From Stutzerimonas kirkiae (GTDB lineage Bacteria; Pseudomonadota; Gammaproteobacteria; Pseudomonadales; Pseudomonadaceae): a stretch of 64,000 nt of DNA. The position numbers were made by a program, and so were the translations under genes. The stretch spans positions 1 to 64,000 of the forward strand of contig NZ_QJUO01000003.1 in NCBI RefSeq assembly GCF_004327335.1. Reading direction: 5' to 3'. The notes under the pieces are model-generated. The model saw only the letters and a program-made list of their open reading frames with translations, ran no database searches and had not been told where the DNA came from. Each line of letters opens with the position of its first letter. Within the stretch, counting starts at the first letter, position 1. This document shows, in pieces, positions 8,179 through 16,478 of this stretch.

Positions 8179-10239
8179 ATGGCCTTTGAAGCGATGTTCC
8201 AACCGATCCAGATCGGTAAGCTCACCATTCGTAACCGGGTGCTTTCCACTGCCCACGCCGAGGTCTATGCCACCGACGGCGGCATGACCACCGAGCGCTA
8301 CGTGAAGTACTACGAGGAAAAGGCCAAGGGCGGCATCGGCCTGGCCATCTGCGGCGGCTCCTCGGTGGTGGCCATCGACAGCCCGCAGCAGTGGTGGAGT
8401 TCGGTGAACCTGGCCACCGACCGTATCATCCCGCACTTCCAGAACCTGGCCGACGCCATGCACAAGCATGGCGCCAGGATCATGATCCAGATTACCCATA
8501 TGGGCCGCCGGTCAAGATGGGATGGGTTCCACTGGCCGACCCTGATGTCGCCGTCCGGCATCCGCGAGCCGGTGCACCGCGCCACCTGCAAGACCATCGA
8601 GGTCGAGGAGATCTGGCGGGTCATCGGCAACTACGTGCAGGCCGCGCGCCGGGCCAAGGAAGGTGGCCTGGATGGCGTGGAACTCTCGGCGGTGCACCAG
8701 CATATGATCGACCAGTTCTGGTCGCCGCGGGTGAACAAGCGCACCGACGAATGGGGCGGCAGCTTCGAGAACCGCATGCGCTTCGGCCTGGAGGTGCTCA
8801 AGGCGGTGCGCGCCGAGGTGGGCGATGACTTCTGCGTCGGTATGCGCATCTGCGGCGACGAGTTCCACCCGGACGGCCTGTCCCACGAGGACATGAAACA
8901 GATCGCCGCCTACTACGACGCCACCGGCATGCTCGACTTCATCGGCGTGGTGGGCTCCGGCTGCGACACCCACAACACCCTGGCCAACGTCATCCCCAAC
9001 ATGAGCTACCCGCCGGAGCCGTTCCTGCACCTGGCGGCCGGGATCAAGGAAGTGGTCAAGGTGCCGGTGCTGCATGCGCAGAACATCAAGGACCCGAACC
9101 AGGCGACCCGTATTCTGGAAGGCGGCTATGTGGACATGGTCGGCATGACCCGCGCGCACATCGCCGATCCGCACCTGATCGCCAAGATCAAGATGGGCCA
9201 GGTCGACCAGATCCGCCAGTGCGTCGGTGCCAACTACTGCATCGACCGGCAATACCAAGGTTTGGACGTGCTGTGCATCCAGAATGCGGCGACCTCGCGC
9301 GAATACATGGACGTGCCGCACATCATCGGCAAATCCAGCGGGCCGAAGCGCAAGGTGGTGATCGTCGGTGGCGGCCCGGCAGGCATGGAGGCGGCCCGGG
9401 TGTCGGCCGAGCGTGGCCATGATGTGACGCTGTTCGAGAAGCAGGAGCAGCTCGGCGGGCAGATCACCCTGGCGTCGAAAGCACCGCAGCGCGACCAGAT
9501 CGCCGGTATCACGCGCTGGTACCAACTGGAGATCGCCCGCCTCGGCGTCGACCTGCGCCTGGGCACCGCCGCCGATGCGGCGACTATCCTCGACCTGCGT
9601 CCGGACATCGTCATCCTGGCCAACGGCGGCCATCCCTTCCTCGAACAGAACGAGCACTGGGGGGCGGCCGAGGGCCTGGTAGTGAGCAGTTGGGACATCC
9701 TCAGCGGCAAGGTGGCGCCGGGCAAGAACGTACTGGTGTACGACACCATCTGCGAATTCACCGGCATGTCGGTGGCCGACTACCTGGCCGACAAGGGCGC
9801 CCAGGTGGAGATCGTCACCGACGATATCAAGCCTGGCGTGGCCATTGGCGGCACCAGCTTCCCCACCTATTACCGCAGCCTGTACCCGAAGGAAGTGATC
9901 ATGACCGGCGACCTGATGCTGGAGAAGGTCTACCGCGAGGGCGACAAGTTGGTGGCGAGGCTGGCGAACGAATACACCGGAGCGGAAGAGGAAAGGGTGG
10001 TCGACCAGGTGGTGGTGGAGAACGGCGTACGTCCGGACGAGTCGCTGTACTACGCGCTCAAGCAGGGTTCGCGCAACAGGGGCCAGATCGACGTCGAGGC
10101 GCTGTTCGCGATCGCCCCGCAGCCCTGCCTGAGCGAGGACGGAGACGGCTACCTGCTGTTCCGCATCGGCGACTGCGTGGCCCAGCGCAACACCCACGCG
10201 GCGATCTACGACGCGCTGCGGCTCTGTAAGGACTTCTGA
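8179..10239 (+). CDS. dgcA: Dimethylglycine demethylase subunit DgcA
   Basis: DgcA removes a methyl group from dimethylglycine to give sarcosine. The 686-residue protein has the trimethylamine-dehydrogenase/2,4-dienoyl-CoA-reductase layout. An FMN-binding TIM barrel spans about residues 5-340 (FQPIQIGKLTIRNRV at the start), followed by a cysteine motif and a C-terminal FAD/NAD(P)-type domain (VVIVGGGPAGMEAA near 393). The motif reads CVGANYC with a further Cys, giving C348, C354 and C366; the extra Cys of the classic CxxCxxC pattern is Ala here. The ATG at 8179 fits GAGG at 7 bases better than the GTG just before it. A long hairpin separates it from dgcB. Confidence 0.92.
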   Translation: MAFEAMFQPIQIGKLTIRNRVLSTAHAEVYATDGGMTTERYVKYYEEKAKGGIGLAICGGSSVVAIDSPQQWWSSVNLATDRIIPHFQNLADAMHKHGARIMIQITHMGRRSRWDGFHWPTLMSPSGIREPVHRATCKTIEVEEIWRVIGNYVQAARRAKEGGLDGVELSAVHQHMIDQFWSPRVNKRTDEWGGSFENRMRFGLEVLKAVRAEVGDDFCVGMRICGDEFHPDGLSHEDMKQIAAYYDATGMLDFIGVVGSGCDTHNTLANVIPNMSYPPEPFLHLAAGIKEVVKVPVLHAQNIKDPNQATRILEGGYVDMVGMTRAHIADPHLIAKIKMGQVDQIRQCVGANYCIDRQYQGLDVLCIQNAATSREYMDVPHIIGKSSGPKRKVVIVGGGPAGMEAARVSAERGHDVTLFEKQEQLGGQITLASKAPQRDQIAGITRWYQLEIARLGVDLRLGTAADAATILDLRPDIVILANGGHPFLEQNEHWGAAEGLVVSSWDILSGKVAPGKNVLVYDTICEFTGMSVADYLADKGAQVEIVTDDIKPGVAIGGTSFPTYYRSLYPKEVIMTGDLMLEKVYREGDKLVARLANEYTGAEEERVVDQVVVENGVRPDESLYYALKQGSRNRGQIDVEALFAIAPQPCLSEDGDGYLLFRIGDCVAQRNTHAAIYDALRLCKDF

Positions 10240-10259
10240 TAAAGCCGTGGGAGGCTGGA

Positions 10260-10314
10260 GGCTGGAGGCTGGACGAAAGCGCGACACAGCCGCCTTTTCG
10301 TCCAGCCTCCAGCC
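10260..10314. repeat. 19-bp hairpin between dgcA and dgcB
   Basis: The arms at 10260-10278 and 10296-10314 are perfectly complementary over 19 bp with a 17-base loop. The left side includes three tandem GGCTGGA units (10253-10273). The inner core GGCTGGACG/CGTCCAGCC also occurs in hairpins between soxB and soxD (20341-20402) and near icp (60047-60080). A downstream T-run is lacking, so an mRNA-processing or stability element is as likely as an attenuator. Confidence 0.8.
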
Positions 10315-10344
10315 TTCGGCCTTCAGCGAAAAGGCCGGTGACCC

Positions 10345-12333
10345 ATGCTTAATACGATACTTCCCCTCCTGCTTTTCGCCGCCCTTGGCCTCGCCGTGCT
10401 GGGCGCGCTCAAGCGCTTTTTCATGTGGCGCCGCGGTCGGCCGGCCAAGGTCGAGTGGCTTGGTGGCCTGCTGGCGATGCCGCGCCGCTACCTGGTGGAT
10501 CTGCACCACGTGGTCGAGCGCGACAAGTACATGTCCAGGACCCACGTGGCCACCGCCGGCGGTTTCGTCCTGGCGGCGCTGCTGGCGATCGCCGTGCATG
10601 GCTTCGGCCTGCACAACCGCATACTCGGTTTCGCCCTGCTGGCGGCCACGCTGTTGATGTTCGGCGGCGCGCTGTTCGTCGCCAAACGCCGGCGCAACCC
10701 GCCGGCGCGGCTGTCGAAGGGCCCGTGGATGCGCCTGCCGAAAAGCCTGCTGATGTTCTCGGCCAGCTTCTTTATCGCCACGCTGCCGGTGGCCGGCATC
10801 CTGCCGCAAGGCTTCGGCGGCTGGCTCCTCGCGGCGGTGCTGGCGCTCGGCGTGGCCTGGGGCGTCGGCGAACTGTTCCTCGGCATGAGCTGGGGCGGGC
10901 CGATGAAGCATGCCTTCGCCGGCGCCCTGCACCTGGCCTGGCACCGCCGCAGCGAGCGGTTCTCTAGAAAAGATGGGGGTGGTGGCCGCTCCACCGGGCT
11001 GAAAGCCCTCGATCTGGATGATCCCACCGCGCCGCTGGGCGTGGAAAAACCCAGCGACTTCACCTGGAACCAACTGCTCGGTTTCGACGCCTGCGTGCAG
11101 TGCGGCAAGTGCGAGGCCATGTGCCCGGCCTTCGCCGCCGGCCAGCCGCTGAACCCGAAGAAGCTGATCCAGGACATGGTGATCGGCCTGGCCGGTGGCA
11201 ACGACGCCCGCTTCGCCGGCAGCCCCTACCCGGGCAAGCCGCTCGGGGAGCATGGCGGCGGCCCGCACCAGCCGATCGTCGCCCTGCAAGGCAAGGCGCT
11301 GGTGGACGCCGATACCCTGTGGTCCTGCACCACCTGCCGCGCCTGCGTCGAGGAGTGCCCGATGATGATCGAGCACGTCGATGCCATCGTCGACATGCGC
11401 CGCCACCTGACCCTGGAGAAAGGTGCCACGCCGAACAAGGGCGCCGAGTTGCTGGACAACCTGATCGCCACCGACAACCCCGGCGGCTTCGCCCCCGGCG
11501 GCCGGTTGAACTGGGCCGCCGATCTCGACTTGCCGCTGTTCAGTGAGAAGCGGCAGGCCGACGTGTTGTTCTGGGTCGGCGATGGCGCCTTCGATATGCG
11601 CAACCAGCGCACCTTGCGGGCGTTCGTGAAGATTCTCAAGGCGGCACAGGTGGATTTTGCCGTGCTCGGCCTGGAAGAGCGCGACAGCGGCGACGTGGCC
11701 CGACGCCTGGGCGACGAGGCGGTGTTCCAGCAACTGGCCCGGCGCAATATCGCCACCCTGGGCCAGTACCGTTTCCAGCGCATCGTCAGTTGCGACCCAC
11801 ACAGCTTCCATGTGCTGCGCAACGAATATGGCGCCCTTGGCGGTCATTACCGGGTCTTGCACCACAGTACCTTTATCGAGGAACTGCTGCGTGGCGGCCA
11901 GCTTCAGCTTGGCCGGCATCCGTTGTCCCGGGAGCGTGGTGGCAAGGTCACCTACCACGACCCCTGCTACCTGGGCCGCTACAACGGTGAATACCAGGCG
12001 CCCCGCCAAGTGCTCGCCGCCATCGGTATCGAGGTCAGGGAAATGCAGCGCTCGGGCTTTCGTTCGCGCTGCTGCGGTGGCGGTGGCGGGGCGCCGATCA
12101 CCGATATTCCCGGCAAGCAGCGCATCCCCGATATGCGCATGGCCGATATCAAGGAGACCGCCGCCGAACTGGTGGCCGTCGGTTGCCCGCAGTGCACCCT
12201 GATGCTCGAAGGCGTGGTCGAGCCACGGCCACAGGTCAAGGACATCGCCGAACTGGTGGCCGAAGCGTTGCTCGAACCCGCGGCCACGCCAGCGAGGCAG
12301 CCGGCGCGGCGCGAGCTGGCGCAGGTGCAGTGA
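10345..12333 (+). CDS. dgcB: Dimethylglycine demethylase subunit DgcB (Fe-S, membrane)
   Basis: DgcB is the iron-sulfur partner of DgcA and probably passes its electrons toward the ETF and quinone pool. The 662-residue protein has hydrophobic segments near residues 5-25, 70-110 and 130-185, so it is membrane anchored. Two ferredoxin-type clusters follow: C250/C253/C256/C260 in CVQCGKCEAMC and C328/C331/C334/C338 in CTTCRACVEEC. The C-terminal half has heterodisulfide-reductase-like CCG features, including HDPCYLGRYNGEY and RSRCCGGGGG. The start is ATG 10345. Together the pieces resemble a fused HdrD/GlpC-type electron carrier. Gene order dgcA-dgcB-etfA-etfB supports a shared electron path. 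Confidence 0.9.
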   Translation: MLNTILPLLLFAALGLAVLGALKRFFMWRRGRPAKVEWLGGLLAMPRRYLVDLHHVVERDKYMSRTHVATAGGFVLAALLAIAVHGFGLHNRILGFALLAATLLMFGGALFVAKRRRNPPARLSKGPWMRLPKSLLMFSASFFIATLPVAGILPQGFGGWLLAAVLALGVAWGVGELFLGMSWGGPMKHAFAGALHLAWHRRSERFSRKDGGGGRSTGLKALDLDDPTAPLGVEKPSDFTWNQLLGFDACVQCGKCEAMCPAFAAGQPLNPKKLIQDMVIGLAGGNDARFAGSPYPGKPLGEHGGGPHQPIVALQGKALVDADTLWSCTTCRACVEECPMMIEHVDAIVDMRRHLTLEKGATPNKGAELLDNLIATDNPGGFAPGGRLNWAADLDLPLFSEKRQADVLFWVGDGAFDMRNQRTLRAFVKILKAAQVDFAVLGLEERDSGDVARRLGDEAVFQQLARRNIATLGQYRFQRIVSCDPHSFHVLRNEYGALGGHYRVLHHSTFIEELLRGGQLQLGRHPLSRERGGKVTYHDPCYLGRYNGEYQAPRQVLAAIGIEVREMQRSGFRSRCCGGGGGAPITDIPGKQRIPDMRMADIKETAAELVAVGCPQCTLMLEGVVEPRPQVKDIAELVAEALLEPAATPARQPARRELAQVQ

Positions 12334-12499
12334 TGGCCGGTGGGCAGATGCCGCTATGGGCGCGCCCCGCAGGCGCGGCCTTGGCCATGGGCAGCGCCGG
12401 TCGCTCGCCCATGCGGAGGCGGGAACCGTTCGAAAAAACCAGTGCACGGCGGAGCCCCGAGGGGCGAAGGCTGCGTGCCTGTCACCAGGAGATCGCCAT

Positions 12500-13732
12500 A
12501 TGAGCGACATCGTTCGCCGCGACCCACGTGCCGAGTGGATCGCCCGCAACCGTCTGCACCCGCTGCACGCGGCCCAGCAGAGCCGCGGCCAGGGCCGCTG
12601 GCCGGGCCCCGATGGCATCGTCCGCAAGAATCCGCACCTGGCCGCCGCCGGCTTTATCGGTGCGGCTGGTCTCAAGCGCATCGACCGCAGTGGCGTCCAG
12701 CAGGGCAGCGCTGGCCGGCGCAGTGTCGATCGCGGCGAGGTGCAACTGCCGCTGCATATAGTCGAGCAGCCGGCTTTCTATATCGCGGTGGCGCCGGACA
12801 TGGTCGGCGGTCGCCTTTCCAGCCATGACCGGGATCTGCTCGGCCTTGCCCGGCAGTTGGCCGGCAGTGCCGGAGCGGTACTCGCCGTGGTGTTTGGCGA
12901 GCACAAGGAAAGTGGCTTCGAGGGTGCTGGCGTGGATCGCCTGCTGTTGCTCGACGCCGCCGAATACCAAGGCTACGTGCCGGAACAGCGGTTGTTGGCC
13001 CTGCGTGCCGTGGAGGCCCGTTTCGCCCCGCGTCACTGGCTGTTGCCCGACAGTCGCAGCGGCGGTGGCGAGCTGGGCCGGCGCCTGGCCGCGAGCCTTG
13101 GCGAGCGCCCGGCGACCCGCGTCTGGCAAGTCAAGGATGGCCAGTGCAGTGGCCGTGCCGGTGCCGGCCGCGAAGACCTCGTGCGACCCTTGCCGCGCCT
13201 GCTGCTGGCGGCCGCGGAATGCGCCGAGCCGGTTGGCGAGACACGCCACGAGGCCCGCCCCGTGGTCCTTGAGGGCGGCGTGGCGCGCAACCTGCCGCGT
13301 ATCGAGAACCTCGGCCCGGTGGCCGTGGACCCGGCGCGGATTCCGATGGCCGAGGCCGAGTTCATTCTCTCCGGCGGCAATGGCGTCAGCGACTGGGCGC
13401 TGTTCCACCGCGCCGCCGAGGCCCTCGGTGCCACCGAGGGCGCCTCGCGCGTGGCGGTGGACAACGACCATATGCCGCGTTCGCGACAGGTCGGTGCCAC
13501 CGGCACCTGGGTCACCGCACGGGTCTACCTCGCCGTCGGCATTTCCGGCGCCATCCAGCACCTGCAGGGCATCGGCGCCTGCGACAAAGTGGTGGCGGTG
13601 AACCTGGACGCCGGTTGCGACATGATCAAGCGTGCCGATTTGTCGGTGATCGGCGATTCCGCCGCGATCCTCCAGGCGCTGATCGAAAAAGTCACAGCCT
13701 ATCGCCAGGGAGGTAGCCGCGATGCAGCCTGA
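12500..13732 (+). CDS. etfA: Electron transfer flavoprotein alpha (dgc-linked)
   Basis: The ETF alpha subunit holds FAD and relays electrons from the demethylase to the respiratory chain. The 410-residue protein is about 100 residues longer than housekeeping EtfA, with an extra N-terminal segment (ADPRAEWIARNRLHPL-like, rich in Arg and His). The C-terminal FAD domain is clear: GGNGVSDWALFHRAAEALG near 295, then GATGTWVTARVYLAVGISGA and NLDAGCDMIKRADL. The ATG at 12500 follows AGGAGA at 8 bases; a longer frame upstream has no site. It overlaps etfB by 11 bases, so the two are translationally coupled. This divergent EtfAB pair is expected to serve DgcAB rather than fatty-acid oxidation. Confidence 0.9.
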   Translation: MSDIVRRDPRAEWIARNRLHPLHAAQQSRGQGRWPGPDGIVRKNPHLAAAGFIGAAGLKRIDRSGVQQGSAGRRSVDRGEVQLPLHIVEQPAFYIAVAPDMVGGRLSSHDRDLLGLARQLAGSAGAVLAVVFGEHKESGFEGAGVDRLLLLDAAEYQGYVPEQRLLALRAVEARFAPRHWLLPDSRSGGGELGRRLAASLGERPATRVWQVKDGQCSGRAGAGREDLVRPLPRLLLAAAECAEPVGETRHEARPVVLEGGVARNLPRIENLGPVAVDPARIPMAEAEFILSGGNGVSDWALFHRAAEALGATEGASRVAVDNDHMPRSRQVGATGTWVTARVYLAVGISGAIQHLQGIGACDKVVAVNLDAGCDMIKRADLSVIGDSAAILQALIEKVTAYRQGGSRDAA

Positions 13733-14498
13733 GCTGAATATTCTTGCGCTGGTTTCCATCGGCGCCCACCCGGCTTCCGGGCGCCTGCGCCGCGCCGAGC
13801 AGGATGCCCGCGCGGTGGAGCTCGGCCTGCTGCTGGCCGGCCCGCGCCTGCGCGTGCTGCACGCCGGCGACCCGCACCAGGAAGCCCTGCGTGGCTATCT
13901 CGGCATGGGCCTGGACGAGCTCGTCGTGCTGGAGCAACCAGCCACTGCCGATGCCTTGCCGGCGGTGGCCGGGTACCTCGCCGGCAGCGATGTGCAACTG
14001 GTGCTGACCGGCAGCCAGGCGGAAACCGGCGAAGGTTCGGGCATGCTGCCGTTCCTGCTCGCCGAGCGGCTGGGCTGGCCGCTGGTGGTGGGGCTGGCGG
14101 AAGTGGAGAGCATCGACGATGGCTGCGCCCAGCTTCTCCAGGCCCTGCCGCGTGGCCAGCGGCGGCGCTTGAGGGTGCGCCTGCCATTCGTCGCCAGTGT
14201 CGACAGTGCCGCCGCGGTGGCGCGCCAGAGCGCTTTCGGCCCGGCCCGGCGCGGGCGCCTCGAGCCGCACGAGGTCGAGGTGGTGGACGACCCGCTGCTG
14301 GGCGAGGCCAGCCTGCAACCGGCCCGGCCACGGCCGAAGCGCCTCAAGGTGATCAAGGCGAAGACCGCCGCCGAACGGATGAAGGCCGCCACCGCCAAGG
14401 CCGGCGGCGGCAGCGGGCAGGTGCTCGAGGGGCTTTGTGCCGAGCGGGGCGCCGAGGCGATCTTCAAGCTGCTGCTGGAGGAAGGGGTGCTGCGCTAG
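13722..14498 (+). CDS. etfB: Electron transfer flavoprotein beta (dgc-linked)
   Basis: This 258-residue ETF beta subunit pairs with the gene before it. It shows the adenine-nucleotide-fold pattern of the family: NILALVSIGAHPASGRLRRAEQD at the start, ALRGYLGMGLDELVVLEQP near 60, and GSQAETGEGSGMLPFLLAERLGWPLV near 100. The C-terminus is Lys/Ala rich (KVIKAKTAAERMKAATAKA near 205), as seen in ETF beta recognition arms. The overlap with etfA and the lack of any promoter between them indicate one transcript. It is more divergent than housekeeping EtfB, in keeping with a dedicated partner. Confidence 0.87.
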   Translation: MQPELNILALVSIGAHPASGRLRRAEQDARAVELGLLLAGPRLRVLHAGDPHQEALRGYLGMGLDELVVLEQPATADALPAVAGYLAGSDVQLVLTGSQAETGEGSGMLPFLLAERLGWPLVVGLAEVESIDDGCAQLLQALPRGQRRRLRVRLPFVASVDSAAAVARQSAFGPARRGRLEPHEVEVVDDPLLGEASLQPARPRPKRLKVIKAKTAAERMKAATAKAGGGSGQVLEGLCAERGAEAIFKLLLEEGVLR

Positions 14499-14503
14499 GG
14501 GCA

Positions 14504-14710
14504 GTTGCCGTTTCGTCGCGACAACGCGGCTCGCGATGAAACGGCAACAGACCCAAGTGGTGTCAACGATCAAATGTCGCGGACGGCAGCCACCTTCGGC
14601 AGCGCCTGTGGGAAAGGGCGCGAAAGCGAAAGCCCTACGGGTTCGCGACACGGGCATCAGGACACCGCCAGCGGTATACGATCGATCGCAGACTTGATGG
14701 CCAATCCGCT
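14504..14710 (+). repeat. Intergenic repeat, blocks D+B+C
   Basis: Block D is a hairpin (GTTGCCGTTTC, GAAACGGCAAC) followed by GTCAACGATCAAATGTCGCG. Block B is AGCGCCTGTGGGAAAGGGC. Block C is GGGCATCAGGACACCGCCAG, then CGGTATACGATCGATCG, ending GATGGCCAATCCGC. It fills most of the 343-base gap between etfB and gbcA, which converge. No gene is supported in that gap. Confidence 0.75.
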
Positions 14711-14841
14711 CGCGACCAGACGGAGGCAGCAGAGAAAAGGAGCGGTGAGCCCAGGCGCTCTGGTCGTGACGCACTGTGCTTTTTCTTGCGATGGCGATGG
14801 CGATGGGGGACGGGCCGGCGGGCGGCCCGTCCCGAGTGGCC

Positions 14842-16134
14842 TCAACCGGCCGAGGAGACTTCGCGCAGGTGGGCGGATTGTTCGCCGAGGTTGTTGAGCA
14901 TCCGCTCGCTGTACCAGTCGAGGAAGTTGATCACGCCGAACTCGTAGGTCTGCGAGTAGGGGCCGGGCTGGTAGGCGCTGGAGTTGATACCGCGCTGGTT
15001 TTCCTCCGCCAGGATGCGGTCCTGGTCGTTGGTGGCATCCCATACCCTGCGCAGGTTCTGTGGGTCGTAGTCGACGCCTTCCACGGCATCCTTGTTCACC
15101 AGCCACTTGGTGGTCACCAGGGTTTCCTGCGGCCCGACCGGCCACACGGTGAAGACGATCATGTGGTCGCCCATGCAGTGGTTCCAGGAGTGCGGCAGGT
15201 GCAGGATGCGCATCGAACCGAGGTCCGGGTCGTTGATGCGGCCCATCAGCTTCTTGCAGCCTTGCGTGCCGTCGATGGTCATCGAGACGGTGCCGGCGAG
15301 CAGCGGCATGCGCACGATGCGGTTGCGCAGGCCGAAGCTGGCGTGGGCGTAGGGAATGTTGTCGGCTTCCCAGCGTGTGGTGCAGGCGGCCACCTGTTCC
15401 TTGAACGCCTGGCTGGCGCGCGGGTCGGTAACGTCGTCCCATTCCAGCAGGGTGTTGAGCAGTTCCGGGTGGGAGCCGCCGCAGTGGTAGCACTCGCGGT
15501 TGTTCTCGATCACCAGTTTCCAGTTGGCCTTTTCCAGCAGCGTGCTCTGCACCGCGACCTTGGTGTTCTCCATGTCGTAGGGTTCCATGTAGTGCTCGAG
15601 GGTGCGCAGGAACTCGTCGATGGCCGGCGGCTCCTCGGCCAGCGAGATGAAGATGTAGCCGCCGGCGGCCTTCACCTGGACCGGCTTGAGGCTGTGATCG
15701 GCAAGGCTGAAGTCGGTGCCCATCTCGGTGCCGGCGAACAGCAGGCGACCGTCCAGTTCATAGGTCCATTGGTGGTAGGGGCAGACCAGCTTGGCCACCT
15801 TGCCCTTGTCGCTGACGCACAGCCGCGAGCCGCGATGGCGGCAGACGTTGTGGAAGGCGAAGATCCGGCCTTCGGCACCGCGTACCACGATCACCGGGCT
15901 GTTGCCGACCTGCACACTGATGAAGTTGCCCTTGGCGGGGATCTCGCAGGTCATGCCGGCGATCAGCCATTCCTTCTGGAAAATCTCCTGCATATCGATC
16001 TGGAACAGCCGCTCATCGTTGTAGAAGGGCTGTGGCAGGCTGTAGCCGTGGTCGCGGCTGCGCAGCATTTCGGCGGTGGCCTCGCGGGCATTGCCCAGTG
16101 GGTCGGCCAGGCTCAGGGTAGTGGTGTCGTCCAT
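14842..16134 (-). CDS. gbcA: Glycine betaine demethylase oxygenase GbcA
   Basis: GbcA is the Rieske oxygenase that removes one methyl group from glycine betaine as formaldehyde, leaving dimethylglycine. The 430-residue protein binds a [2Fe-2S] cluster through C98/H100 (CRHRGS) and C118/H121 (CPYHQW). The mononuclear-iron region follows with ENNRECYHCGGSHPELL near residue 212-228. The ATG at 16134 follows GTGAGGAAC and gives the family start MDDTTTLSLADPLGNAREAT; upstream codons are unrelated. It is divergent from gbcB, which encodes its reductase, across a 344-base promoter region. Very strong identification. Confidence 0.95.
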   Translation of the reverse strand: MDDTTTLSLADPLGNAREATAEMLRSRDHGYSLPQPFYNDERLFQIDMQEIFQKEWLIAGMTCEIPAKGNFISVQVGNSPVIVVRGAEGRIFAFHNVCRHRGSRLCVSDKGKVAKLVCPYHQWTYELDGRLLFAGTEMGTDFSLADHSLKPVQVKAAGGYIFISLAEEPPAIDEFLRTLEHYMEPYDMENTKVAVQSTLLEKANWKLVIENNRECYHCGGSHPELLNTLLEWDDVTDPRASQAFKEQVAACTTRWEADNIPYAHASFGLRNRIVRMPLLAGTVSMTIDGTQGCKKLMGRINDPDLGSMRILHLPHSWNHCMGDHMIVFTVWPVGPQETLVTTKWLVNKDAVEGVDYDPQNLRRVWDATNDQDRILAEENQRGINSSAYQPGPYSQTYEFGVINFLDWYSERMLNNLGEQSAHLREVSSAG

Positions 16135-16337
16135 CGTAGGTTCCTCACGGCCGGGCAGGGTGCCGGCGTCTTTGGGCAGGTTCGGTTCGCACACAGGGCT
16201 CGCTCGGCATGGCGAGAGGCCGTCCGCTCCGCTGGCAATAGGGCTCGCCTGGTTCGAGGGCGTTGTTCGGCTGGGCGCAGTGTCGCCGGGCCTCGGTCGC
16301 CGGCCATATCCAACCGCGACAAGAGCCAATCCGTTTC

Positions 16338-16371
16338 CGACCTGTCGGCCACTGTGAGGGCTGGCAGGTCG
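16338..16371. promoter_or_regulatory. Imperfect inverted repeat between gbcA and gbcB
   Basis: CGACCTGTCGGCC and GGCTGGCAGGTCG pair at 10 of 13 positions around an 8-base centre. It lies about 108 bases before gbcB and 204 bases before gbcA. It could be an activator site for the divergent pair; nothing in the sequence identifies the protein. Confidence 0.35.
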
Positions 16372-16387
16372 CGATAAGCATGTCGAT

Positions 16388-16406
16388 GTCGCGGATGGAT
16401 ATGTGG
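16388..16406 (+). promoter_or_regulatory. Candidate GbdR-type site before gbcB
   Basis: GTCGCGGATGGATATGTGG matches the minus strand of 6271-6289 at 17 of 19 positions. It sits 72 bases before the gbcB ATG, a distance suited to an AraC-family activator site. The shared sequence and shared pathway are the evidence; the link to GbdR is inferred. Confidence 0.5.
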
Positions 16407-16478
16407 TGCCCGCACGGCCTGAGCAGAATCGGGGCCGACCCCGGCCGCGTGGCGGCCCCTTGCGTGCGAGTAGCGACC

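Noticed and set aside
8512-12681. A 1389-codon open frame on the minus strand across dgcA-dgcB.
   Set aside because: It is antisense to three well-supported genes, is rich in His/Ala/Gly/Arg without motifs, and arises from the high third-position GC of the true genes.
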